Assembly: GCA_014871385.1 (NCBI GenBank)
Contig: CM026421.1
Location: 13,259,117-13,323,116 of the forward strand
DNA length: 64,000 nt
Source: Ceratodon purpureus
Taxonomy: Eukaryota; Streptophyta; Bryopsida; Pseudoditrichales; Ditrichaceae
Direction: 5' to 3'
Positions within the stretch are counted from its first letter, which is position 1. Each line of letters starts with the position of its first letter. Of this stretch, positions 24,701-35,560 are shown one piece after another. A program made the translations under genes and the position numbers. The notes below the pieces were generated by a model. It was not told where the DNA came from. It was given only the letters and a program-made list of their open reading frames with translations, and made no database searches.

Positions 24701-26589
24701 TGAATTGGGTATTCAAAACAAAGATAGGCTTGTTCTCATCTCATACCCTTATTCTATAAATGTTCTCCACTTCTCTCGGCTCTATCTCTTCTTCCATTTC
24801 TATGGCACGTAAGTCAAACTACTTTTGGCCTACTCTATGGATTAACTCCATTTTTGCATGGCTACAGGATTCCAAACTTTTAGTTTAAGCCTAGTCGGAT
24901 ACTCTAGTTTCAAAAAACCTTGGAATCTTAAAAAGAAATTTTTGAAGATAAATCTAAATAATAGAAGTCTTAAAGCAGCAAGGATTCCCATATGTGCAAA
25001 AAATTTGCGTTGGTAAAACCTCTTTTTCTCTAGCTACCATCCTTGCCCACCAAGAATTTCCAGCACCAAAATCTCTCGGTAGGGCTTTAAGCTATACTAC
25101 AAAGGCTTTCTACATTGGATATGGTGAGACATCCAAAGGATGAATATATAAAGATGTCTATTTCTGTTAGTGAGTTGTTTACTTTCCTTGTTTCAATCAT
25201 AGATCATTGGGGTACCACAATTGGCGTTAACAACTAAGTTATGGGGAGAAAAGAATTTTTTTTATCCAACTAAAAAATTGACATGCTAACTCACCTTATA
25301 ACTTTCTTCCAGAATAAAAATACAAGTTTTGTTGCATTTTAGGGTGCTATATCACCCACTCCTGACTACTTCTGTAAAGGAAACCTCTTTGTGTTCATAC
25401 AGACAGACAAAAGTGTTGCTGAGCAATGGTACCAGACATACTGCCTAAAACACCCCTTGCCCGCAACATCCACGGACCACATGAGTCATGAAACACCTGC
25501 AAAACAATTATGAAATGTACAGTTCATACCTGAAAGTATTTAACAGATCGAGGAAGTACTACATCGTAACATCACAGTGTCAAATCACGGCGAACTAGAA
25601 CTTGTTCCTTCACTGCAAAAAAAATTATCCACAATGGCTTAGTTAGCAGTTACATAATGTACAGTACAACTCCAGCAGAGAAGTTTCCCCAACTTCTCGT
25701 CAAATCCTGCATTTGGACCCAGATTGAGGAGGAAGTGCAGATGGATTGCAGGAATCAGATGAGCTGATACTGTTTCAAAAATCACATCATAACCACATCA
25801 AAACCATATTATTCTAGAAGGTTTTGAGCACTGTAATGTAACTTACAAAGGGCCCCAAATGAAGAGACGGCCAGGAAGTCGAAGCCGGAATCGGTGGTGT
25901 TAGTAATCCTCGATGAGAAAATCGTGACACCCGACTTATTTGAAGCGGGGAAGGTAAGCAGGCCGACGGAGTCTAATTCAGATTGGAACTCAAGATGAGG
26001 TGTTGATGGGGTAGAGATGGTGTTTGTCAAGTTGGGTGATAAGAGACTATAATGGAAGAGCTAAGTAGTGAGAAAAGGAAAGGAAGGGTGATTTTTTCGC
26101 AATTGATACAGACGAGAATCTACGCAAGGTCAGCAGTGAGACTCAGTGCCTTGAATGATTTACAGGAAGGCGGTTGATTATTAGAAGCGCACACATACAA
26201 TGTGTCCGAATGCCAAGTACTCGGCAATCCCACAAAATAGTTCAACATTGATGGATGCTACACCAACTGACGGCTCCCTGCCCACCAAGAATCCGGGTCA
26301 CCTATCAGCAAAATGGGTTATTAGTGGATGAGACTCAACAGTGAAGGAACAAAGCTTCGTAAATGTAAGCCAGGATCATCTGCTAGTGATAGAATTTGAA
26401 CTCCAATTCTCTTCCTTCGTTGTGAAGGGCTCCCGCAACCCTAACTATGACATACTTACAAACACATTCTTGCAAGTAGGCAGAAACTAGAATAAAGAGC
26501 AGATTAAACTACGTCGAATTTGATCCCGAAAAGGGTATCAGGAGGTGAAGTCCGAAACGCAGTGGCGACAGAGATGGGGTCGAATTGCA
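21701..26589. other. Long gene-free stretch with degenerate repeats
   Basis: Nearly 4.9 kb without a recognisable gene. The left end is the GT gene promoter. Near 23400-23455 the 17-mer GGAAGGAAAAACTTGAG occurs twice. From about 24.5 to 25.4 kb the DNA becomes AT-rich and includes a segment (24733-24850) related to one at 52100-52215, suggesting an old dispersed repeat. Frames at 22803-23255 and 25809-26030 are open but unrecognised. The right end holds the HINT 3' UTR. Confidence 0.5.
24733..24850. repeat. Degenerate dispersed repeat, copy A
   Basis: By eye this AT-rich, pyrimidine-biased segment aligns with 52100-52215. Shared blocks in the same order include CTTCTCCATTTCT-like runs, an ACTACTTTTGGC / ACCACTTTTGAC block, then TACT and AACTC. 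The match is gapped and diverged, as expected for an old inactive copy. The family is unknown. Confidence 0.45.
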
Positions 26590-27180
26590 CTAGCCAGGAG
26601 GCCATTTCAACTGCCGGCCACCCATCAGATGCAAATGCAAGTGATAAACGGACTGGCAGCCATCGGGACCGTCGTTGATCACCACGCGGAATCCTTTCTC
26701 CAGCCCCTCCTGCTCCGCGACAACTTTGGCCGCAAACAGAAGCTCGCCCAGCACGTCCTTGTTGCCCTCACTCGCCTTGCTGAGCTGCGTCAGGCCGTCT
26801 CTCTTCTTGGGAATCAGCACCACATGCACTGGCGCCTGCGGATTGATGTCCCGGAACGCCAACACCTTCTCGGTCTCGTACACCACCGTCGCCGGAATCT
26901 CCCTGCTCACAATCTTGTCGAAGATCGTCGGCGCCCCTGTGTCCACATTCGCTGCTGCCACTTTGGCCGCCGCTTCCTCGTCTCCCTGAGCTCGCACCGA
27001 GAAAACCCTACTCGAGATGGAATTGCCTCTCACGCGGCCAGGGCTGAAGACAAGCTTCGGTTGACATGGCGGGGTTTGGGAGAACCTGGAGCTGTGCAGG
27101 ATGGCGGATGTAATGCGCGGTGCTAGACATGAGAAATGCAAGGTCGGTGATCGCAGCGCCATGGCTTGTGCGCACGCCAT
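26590..27180 (-). CDS. HIT-family (HINT-type) nucleotide hydrolase, probably organelle-targeted
   Basis: A single exon of 196 residues from the first ATG at 27180. Residues 1-65 are rich in serine, arginine and alanine with few acidic residues, as in a plastid (or mitochondrial) transit peptide. The HINT domain begins near TIFDKIVSREIPATVVYE, continues through AFRDINPQAPVHVVLIPKK and the helix LGELLFAAKVVAEQEGL, and ends with FRVVINDGPDGCQSVYHLHLHLMGG. The histidine triad H-L-H-L-H-L-M at residues 180-186 contains the catalytic middle histidine. Family members hydrolyse purine nucleoside phosphoramidates and, in plants, some adenylylsulfate. The final WPPG is the usual C terminus, so the protein is complete. 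Confidence 0.93.
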   Translation of the reverse strand: MACAQAMALRSPTLHFSCLAPRITSAILHSSRFSQTPPCQPKLVFSPGRVRGNSISSRVFSVRAQGDEEAAAKVAAANVDTGAPTIFDKIVSREIPATVVYETEKVLAFRDINPQAPVHVVLIPKKRDGLTQLSKASEGNKDVLGELLFAAKVVAEQEGLEKGFRVVINDGPDGCQSVYHLHLHLMGGRQLKWPPG

Positions 27181-27885
27181 CGCTAAACCTATCGACAAAT
27201 TTGCACATCAACAAATTTTCCTTGCCCTCATATCCCACTCCTGAAATCATACCCTTCCATAGATATCACACTTGTCTGGCCATGCCTAGCTCTTCCTGGG
27301 TTGCATGCTCCGAAGTCCTTCGACAGATTGCCGTCGCTTGTGAAGTTATCCTTCAGTGACTGTCTGGAGCATTACACGGTTGTTTGATGTGTGGCTTTCA
27401 TGAAACAAAACGATAGCACATGGCACAGCAAGCGTAAACAACAGGCATGATGCTGGTGTGATCACTGCTGATGTAGTGCACATGGTGGTGATTTTGAGAG
27501 GTTTAGAAATGAGGTATTTGCATGAACATGTGTTGGTGAATGTAGCACAAGGTTACATGGTGGAAAGAGTCATAACTGTTTCGGAGGACTAAGGATTTGA
27601 GGTGAGAGATGGTGAGCAGTTCAGCAAAACCGGTGATAAGTGGGCAGAATCTTTTCAACAATTACAGCGATTTCAAGAGCTAAGGTCAGCTCTTTGATGT
27701 ACATCTCTTCCTGCACTGTTTATCTACAGATTTGCATAAATTCTATTTGACGCAAACACACAAGCTTGACAAGCTTTCTAGCAAGCTCGGATCCGGGTGT
27801 GTTCAAGGGCGATGTCTCTCAAAATGGGAAGAAATTTGCAACTACTTGGCTACGTTACTTGCAGGTGCATCTAGCATTGAAATAT
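27181..27885. other. HINT promoter and VDE 3' region
   Basis: A 705-bp spacer between two minus-strand genes, holding the upstream region of HINT and the 3' UTR of the violaxanthin de-epoxidase gene. No coding signal. Confidence 0.5.
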
Positions 27886-30711
27886 CTACCGAAGCTTCCG
27901 TATCGGAATAGCGTTACCAAACAGTTTTCCAACATCGGCGGCATCCATCTCTAGATCTTTGAGCATCTGCTTTTCTTCTACTCCCAGCTCTTGTAAAAAT
28001 CGCTCCTCGTCTAGCTGCAACTGTTGGGCACCCTTGCCAAGGCGGCCAAATAGTGACTGCTGAGCCTGTCCTAGCTTTTTAGTAACAGCCACAAGGAAGC
28101 TCTCTCCTTCCTCCACCTCCTTCTCGACGAACTTCTCCCCCTCCTCGACCTCCTTTTCGACGAATTCCTCTCCCCTCTCCACCTGAAGGAATTTCAAACA
28201 CATGAGCTTATTGGTACATGGTTCTTGTCTTAGCTAATCCACACTCAACTCTTGTCAATACTGGTGTTTAACACTGCCCTCCCTGGAGTAGACTCTACAA
28301 AAAAAGACAATACAACAGATTCAGAAGCCATTACCGTCTTTTCCAGTCTCGCAATCAGTGGTGGTTCTGGTCCACAAGTGTTGTCCGTCGTGGTGAACTT
28401 GCTGAAATCCAGATTCACTTTCTTTGCTGCAGCTTGTAGCTCGGGAATGATACTCTCCGGCAGTTTTGGGCTCTTAGTGTACACCACTGCTCCTCCATAC
28501 CCATCCCAGGCATCGTTTTTCCCTCGGTAGTAGATGAACACATAGTCATCTGGTTTGTTCTCTATCCTTGATGCGGGAATGTACCTGAACAAAATAACAT
28601 TGTATACTAGTAAGCACCAATACCATACATGCCAACACCTTCAAGGATGACTGATATCGTGTGCTCAAGTCTTTTAGACAAGCCTCAGAACCGGTTCCTC
28701 GTCACTCTAGCTAGTACATAAATCCTGACAAGCATCAAAATATTTGCTGAAAGAGCCTAACTTTACTAAACAGCCTTCGCCAACACGGCCTGACGCTGAC
28801 CTTATGTACCTATCGCATGATGCTCGACATAACAGACGTCACATAAACCTATCTGGAGCAGCAATTGTTTCTAACTTGCAGAAGCAGAAGAACTGAGAAA
28901 GCAGATGACAAGGATTCAAGGAACAGTAGGACATGGAAAAGAGCAGACCAGTCATCCTGATAGTGGAGGAACTCGTTGCCATGGTTCAACAAAATTCCTG
29001 GTTGCTTGTCATCTTGTACAAAGTTTTGTACAGTACCACGTGTGAAAAACCCTCCATCCGGAGTAGCAATTCGCCAGCTCAAATTTCCTGTATAATCCAA
29101 CCAAGACGAACCTCTCTTATCAGACCAAATTCAAATTATAAAACCTCACCCTAAATCTATCTTAGAGCAGCAAAGTCACCAACTCTTGAACATTCAGTCT
29201 TAGGAACTAAATTGATTGCATGCAAAACATAGGTTAAGTACCCCCATTTACAAACTTGAATACGTAACGTTCTGAATTTGCAGGAGACAGAGTGTGACCT
29301 GTGAGCATGAGCTACGCCTGGCCTACTCTAAGACAGATTCAGAAACTGCATCCCTGCACTGTGCACACTATCCACATACCTAATATCAATATTCAAAACT
29401 AGTAAATGCTCAATTAGCCACGGACCTGATAGTTTCTGGGGCTCGGCTGTAAACTCATGTTTTTGGCAGTCAAACGTATCAAAGGTTTTGTTCAATCCAC
29501 TGGTGATATACCACGTCCCTGTAAAACGAGTAGTGTCAAACTCAGGCACTAAAGCCTCCGGGGCAGGCACTGGAAACCGGCCCTCGTCTTGCTTCTGAGG
29601 AACGCATCCTTTTCGTGTTACAGCGCAGTCATTGAATTCATCGACAACCTTGTTCTCAAATAAATCTCCGCATCCAATCTGCAAGAGAGCCCAACTGTCA
29701 AAATTGCCAGTGAAAAAGTTATACGAAACACCTTCCACTCCGTCTACCCAGAGTCGATAATCACGAGAAGGTATGCACATAATGTTTGGGCCCCTCTTCA
29801 ACACAGCTTTCCACAAACCTAACACTTAAAATGAGCACAATTTGAGCAATGTTTCCGTCATATAAAAGGTAATGGATTGCCAGACCTGACACTCTGTTTC
29901 GTCAGGACGACCATTGCAGGTTTGCAAACATGCTACATTAGCTGCACACTTCGGGTCTGCAATGCATTTAGCTAATTCCACCCTGCACAACCCACGTAAC
30001 CAATCGACTGAATGAAGTGCTTTGTTAACCGGAACAACGACTCACGCAGGCTCATATCTGGAAATGCAAAGAGGTATAGGGTTTCACTCCCTCGCAAAAC
30101 CCACACACGTTTGAGACTTTTCTAATTGAGAATTTTCACCATTTGCCTGGCTGAATGGCCTCTCCTATAAGCTAGAAACGTTACCAATAACGTACCGGCA
30201 CTCTTTAAGAAGACAAGCACATGTCTTCAGTGGGTCAGCTGCCAACGCATTTGATCCACCCCATAGTAAAACTCCCGCTGCAATAGCTGCAGCCGCTTGC
30301 AACGCAAATCCCTGCTTTTCAGTTTTCACAGAACGTAAGCGAGAAAAACATGGACACTGACAACAGCTTATTTACCAAATCATTCGCAATAGTATCAACA
30401 TTATCGAGCAAATCATTTTCAACATGGGCAACAATCAATAATGAGGTTCCTCTTTAGCATACCTGATATAAGGAGGTGGACTCCCTAACCTCGGTAGATG
30501 AGGCAGAAGCAGCCTCTGTGTTCCTACACTCCCTCTGTGCACGAGCCCTGCAACGACCTCTGGACGCAATCCATGAAGATTGCCCACTCCTGGGGAGCAA
30601 AACGCCTAAGCAGGGCCGACTAAACAAAGAACGAAACTGCGCAGCTGGCGCCGACACACTTTGTGCAGATGGTTGCAAAGGATTACCTGCAACCAAGAGT
30701 AACTTCATCAT
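27886..30711 (-). CDS. VDE: Violaxanthin de-epoxidase, chloroplast lumen
   Basis: Seven exons on the minus strand, 30711-30463, 30311-30196, 29982-29886, 29678-29426, 29087-28949, 28584-28335 and 28182-27886, total 1401 nt, 466 residues. VDE converts violaxanthin through antheraxanthin to zeaxanthin in the acidified thylakoid lumen, enabling photoprotective quenching. Residues 1-83 are a serine/arginine-rich transit peptide. Residues 84-107 form a hydrophobic lumenal signal ending in NALA before [15 protein letters not shown]. The cysteine-rich domain continues through [17 protein letters not shown] and [23 protein letters not shown]. The lipocalin domain starts at [20 protein letters not shown] (about 206-225) and runs past [19 protein letters not shown] to [10 protein letters not shown]. 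The C-terminal Glu-rich helix carries a repeated [10 protein letters not shown] unit and ends IPIRKLR, as in vascular plants. The start ATG is one of two adjacent ATGs. One donor (GTCTGC, exon 5) is weak but keeps the phase. Confidence 0.95.
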
Positions 30712-32165
30712 CTCCCCCGAACCAGGATTCCACCCCACCCACATCCATACAACCAATGCAACCTCCCCTTCTCCACAAAACCTCACTCCGAAAAACCAAA
30801 ACCAATACCCTCAATCAACAAAAACTCCAACAAAAATCACCATTCCTACCACAGGCCAGATGCGGCAAAGACAGCAGCGCCTGCACCGCTGCCATGACTC
30901 CCTATCCTCTTCAACCTCCGAAGCAACCAGCTCAATACTCCACCACTCCAAAACTAAGCACACGATTCACGAAGAAGATAAGAAAATTCAGAATGTGAGG
31001 CTCGCAAGAGACACCATCACGACGAGATCCCCCTCCGCCTCATGCTGGGCAGCAATTCCACCCCTGTTGCTGCAATCTCTACAACCAAACTAACTTAGTC
31101 TACACATCATCAGCCCAGGAACTTGAAATGTTGGTGCTGGGATTCAGCTGGCGTCTGATCAGTGGAGTGAGTTGGTAGCAAATTTTGAGTCTTGGTCGTC
31201 ATCCGGATGGGAAAGGTGCCGCATTTGGGTGGAACTGCGACCTTGTGACGCGTCACAACCTACCATGCACATGTACCGACCTTCCTCGAGGGGATTAAAA
31301 GGAAGGTGAACTTGGGTCTTGGGCTGACGGGTGTTGTAAAGCTGGGAATATTTCATGCAGTGCCACTTGTGATGCGGGGAACTCTGGTGGAGCGGAGTTT
31401 GAGTCAGCTTCGATGCCGTTTCGACATGCGTCAGAAGTTTTGTGCAATTTCTAGATGTGTGAGAGAGAGCATGCTGTGGAAGGACGTGTTGCAATTACTG
31501 GCTGGGTGATTTGTTCAGGCGAGAGGCTCCCAGCGTGAAATCTGCAGAGTTTGGGATAAGGAAAAAGGCTTAGTGAGTAACGATGAATTCAATCTGGACA
31601 GGTGAAGGTGAGATGAGCATACGCTACTCATGAATTGCATCGCGTTGCATTGAAAGTAGTGATGTGTGTGTCCTGATTGATCTTGTGGTGATCATATTGA
31701 CCACTTCCCACGTAGACACGGATGTGTCGAGATTTCTACAAGACTACCTGAAATCCAAAAGACTGAGAGGAAGTCCCATCGTGAGAGATATAATATGTAA
31801 TATGTAGTAAGCACTTACGGTGTGTAGTCACATCGTGTTGTTCACTAGAAGGTCACCGCTTCAAAATCACAGCTAATTAAACACTCTAATTTAACACTAC
31901 ACTTGCAGTGATGTGCATCTTGTTTTCTCCATAGCAATTTTTAGAGAAGTGCATCCGAAGTTCCTAAAGACCGACCTCTGTGCTACCTAGACCAAACTGT
32001 AGTTGGTGATTTACATGATTCTAGGTCCAACGCTTTCCAAGAGAATATGCAATAATGTACAGTCTCACGAGCCAGGTCTGCCATGCTGACAAGCGTAACA
32101 CAAAAACTTGCATTTGGTAGATTGTGATTACCAAGCCAGGGCTACAGTGCACGAGACGAAACTTG
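30712..32165. other. VDE promoter and RNF170-like 3' region
   Basis: 1.45 kb between two minus-strand genes. The left part should hold VDE regulatory DNA and the right part the 3' UTR of the RING gene. Frames around 31159-31509 are open on both strands but unrecognised. No gene is called. Confidence 0.5.
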
Positions 32166-35046
32166 TTATTGGGGTTGGCCACCGTGGTGGAGAATGAGAG
32201 TAGACCGGTAGAGCATCGCCAAGTAGAAAAGCACCATAATAATCACCAACAAGTCATCCAATAATCCCACCAATCCAAGCACCCCTGTCCAGCCATCCCT
32301 CACAAGTCAACAACCTAAGCCTCTGCCCTCAACAAAAAAATAAAAAAAAATAAAAAAAAATGTTTTTTCCATGAAGGTCATTTATTCTATACAGATATGT
32401 ACTTGTACATGAAGCTAGAGATCTAATGTTTTTTAACGTCTATTATATACTGAGCATTTCTCAAATCTATGTCCATTTATGAATAGTCTCTCTATACTAC
32501 TTCTACCAGTGAATATGGTAGTCATCGAACATACACTCATCGAACATACCTTCAGGTATAACATCAAGAGGAGAGAACACATATACCGCTAGCAATACCA
32601 ACTGCACACAGCATACACAATTGTAGGATTAGTGCCTCGACACAGCTGATGTAATGGAAATAAAATATGCTAGAAAGGCAAGCAAAAAAATCAAACATTC
32701 ATAAAAGACTGTAGCATCTGCATAAAGCATGTCGATTGCAGAACAGGGAGCTTAGACTTACAAAGAAGAGTATCCGAGTTCGATGAACAAGAGGAATTGC
32801 TCGTTGTGGATCCATTAATTCCCCAACCATGCGCCGTAACAGTAGAGGCATATCCCGAACTCTCTGCAGAAACAGAAATGTAGAATAATTTTGCAAAAAC
32901 TTAATGTAATTGTAGCAACACGCATCGATAACAAGACGTAAAAAAAAAATTAAAAACCCTAAGACATCGACACAATAGGATCCGAATCAATGTGGAGCTC
33001 TAAAAATGAATATTGAGCTTTGAATCCTCTACACTATGCAACTGTACTGGGTTGACTAAATCTAAAAGATGATATTCAAATTCATCCACATGCAGTCAAA
33101 CCTGAAATAAAAGTTCCCTTGAGACCCACATATTCAAAACCGACGATCTGTGCCAAACCCAAGTTTCTACTGATAGACTGAAGAACATGAAACACGTATT
33201 CTGTATTTTTCAATTAGATAAAAAAAATGTGTACATCAACAACGGCATGCATAAAATACCTGCATAAAGCTGACGGGACCACCCCCAAAAATGCGATTGT
33301 ACTTTTCAATATCACGTATTATACGCGACACCTCAGAATCTTGTTGCTGAGCTTCTGAAATTTCAGTTGAAAGGAGTAGCGTAATAGCTCGCCTACAAAT
33401 GGGGCATTTACAAGGTTGCAGCACTGAGCTATGTTGCCATACTCGCAATATGCATTCTCCTGCCCGAGGAATAACAACTACATCAAAATGGAGAACCAAA
33501 CAGGCTAGAAATATATATATATTTAAGGTGACAATAATGAGGATAATAAAATACAACTTTGCTCCACATGCATATTAATGCTCAAAAATCCTAAGAATTC
33601 ATAGAATAGGAGAATGAAGAACTAGCACAAGGAGAAGTGGAAGTAACAAAGGAAGAACACATAAGCAAGCGTATATTCAAAGACATAAAAATTTACCCTG
33701 ATTCCAAGACTGTCTAATAACAAATTATACTCTGATAGATAATTCTGCACAATTTAAGAGTCGTGGATAGAAAATTACCACAAAACCAATGGGAACAGTT
33801 AGCCTGACAAGGCAACGAAAAAGAATCATGGCACACAGAACAACAGTCGTTTTCTGGTGGCGAATTCATGCGAGCCGCGAAGCTATTGCTGCTCGTTGTG
33901 CGCTCCAGTGGTGAAGCGACATTGCCACTATCTTCTTCCCTCATCGCAACACTGCCCCAAAGGCTGCCAACCCAAACTCGCACAAAGTACACCCCCTGCT
34001 TCAAAAAGCTTAACGACTGCCTGCATAAGCCAGCCCAACATTCAGCATCTCCAATCTTTACAGCTAAGGCAAACTTCCACCCATCGACCTAAATAAACCA
34101 TGTCCTACCCTAAGGATTTAAAAATACAAGGATCAAGCTAACTCTGCCAGAGCTTTCAGATATAAGCTAGGTTTTAACTCCAGACTTCAATGACCTAGAT
34201 CAGAAATGGTAATATCATCCCAGTCACCAAAAAAAGAATTCCGTCCACTCCTCCTCGTTCATATAAGTTCCAACACTCCAAGCTCAGTTCAAGCCAGAAT
34301 TAAAGCAAGCTTCTCCAACTCACATAAAAACGTTGCACTAACAAAAACTCTACAACATCCCAAAACCTATTGTCAATGCCATTCAACGAATTCAGCAAAT
34401 AATGTAAGCGCCATTCGGACAATCCAATCCAACATCGACAGAAGCAACACGTCCACAGAAAACCCCAACCCAACAACAACAACAACAACAAAAAGAGAGC
34501 TACAACAATTCCAATTCCACTCGTACAGAAACCGTCATTCCCAATTCCATCCGTTACTTGCAGGCAATCATTCACCACCAAACCCTAGAGAAACGCCTGA
34601 ACAACTGTCAATCGAACGCGTTCCACCTTCTTCCCTCACAAAATTAGGGCGACCTCCTTGACACACACCGCAATTCTCCCCACAGGAGACACAGGAGACG
34701 AATCCGTCAAGTCATCCAAAATTCCCAGAAAGCGAGGCCAAGCCCATGACATCCTACACCAAACCCACCCACCCCACATCCCCCAAATTGACAGATCCCC
34801 AACCGCACCCACACCCCATTGAATCGCATCACTCCTACTCCTCATCAAAACACAGAGCAAAACTTACTATAAGAATTGTGGAAAGAAAAAGAGAGAGGTG
34901 AGTTGGGTTGGGTTGGAACTTGGGATGGTGTTGCCAGTTAAGTTATTATTGACTTACCCGAGCGAGTGGCGGCAGAGGAAGAGCAGAGGCGCAGCCAGCA
35001 GCGCGGTGTAGAGCAACTCATCGCCCACCCCGTCGATAATGGGCAT
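32166..35046 (-). CDS. RNF170-like membrane RING E3 ubiquitin ligase
   Basis: Six exons on the minus strand, 35046-34958, 34020-33779, 33459-33260, 32863-32762, 32601-32550 and 32284-32166, total 804 nt, 267 residues. The small first exon encodes a hydrophobic anchor (IIDGVGDELLYTALLAAPLLFL) that mirrors the N-terminal membrane segment of animal RNF170. It joins across a 937-bp intron at phase 2 to GQSLSFLKQGVYF. A C3HC4 RING follows: CSVCHDSF, CQANCSHWFCGEC, CKCPICRR. After it come RDIEKYNRIFGGGP, the DMPLLLRRMVGELMDPQ helix and a DUF1232 hairpin of two membrane segments (LVLLAVYVFSPLDVIPEG and LLDDLLVIIMVLFYLAMLY), ending GGQPQ. Animal RNF170 sits in the ER membrane and ubiquitinates IP3 receptors. 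Plants lack those receptors, so the substrate here is unknown. Without exon 1, translation could start at the ATG at 33944. Confidence 0.88.
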
Positions 35047-35394
35047 CGTCTGGTCCTTCCTCCAGGATCCTCCCTCCTTCCTTCCTCCAGCAGATGCAGA
35101 TGGCAGTGATGATGAATCCCTCCCTCCCTCGCTCCCTCTCCTCCCCGACAAACCCACAAGAGTGGCAAACAAACCCACAATCCCAGAGAGGGCAGGCAGT
35201 GTGGCAGGGCAGTCCGGAATGGCAGTGAGAAATGAGCGAAATGTGAATCTCGTTGTTTGGGCAATGGGCATGCGAATGAGTGAATTCTGGAGTGGTCCTC
35301 CAGAGGCAGAGAGAGCCACTCTGCACTGTCTGTCTGTCTGTCCTTCCCACTCTGCTCTGCTCCTGTGCTCTGTGCTCTTGTGCGGTACTTCTGC

Positions 35395-35560
35395 TGTGGT
35401 CTGCTCTGCTCTGCTCTGCTGTGCTCTGGTCTGCTACACTGTTGAATGTTTGGGTCTTCTGTTGTGTTGTGTTGTGTTGTGTTGGTGTTGGTGTTGGTGT
35501 TGGTGTTGTGAAGTTCAATGTGTGCATCATCATCATGATCATGATCATCATCGACTGAGT
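35395..35560. repeat. Cluster of short tandem repeats upstream of RNF170-like gene
   Basis: A run of low-complexity tracts in series: CTCTG units at 35399-35425, GTGTT units at 35461-35483, GGTGTT units to about 35508, and ATC/ATGATC units at 35525-35555. On the strand of the RING gene the tracts are CA- and CAGAG-rich. They lie 350-510 bases upstream of its start codon. Confidence 0.85.
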
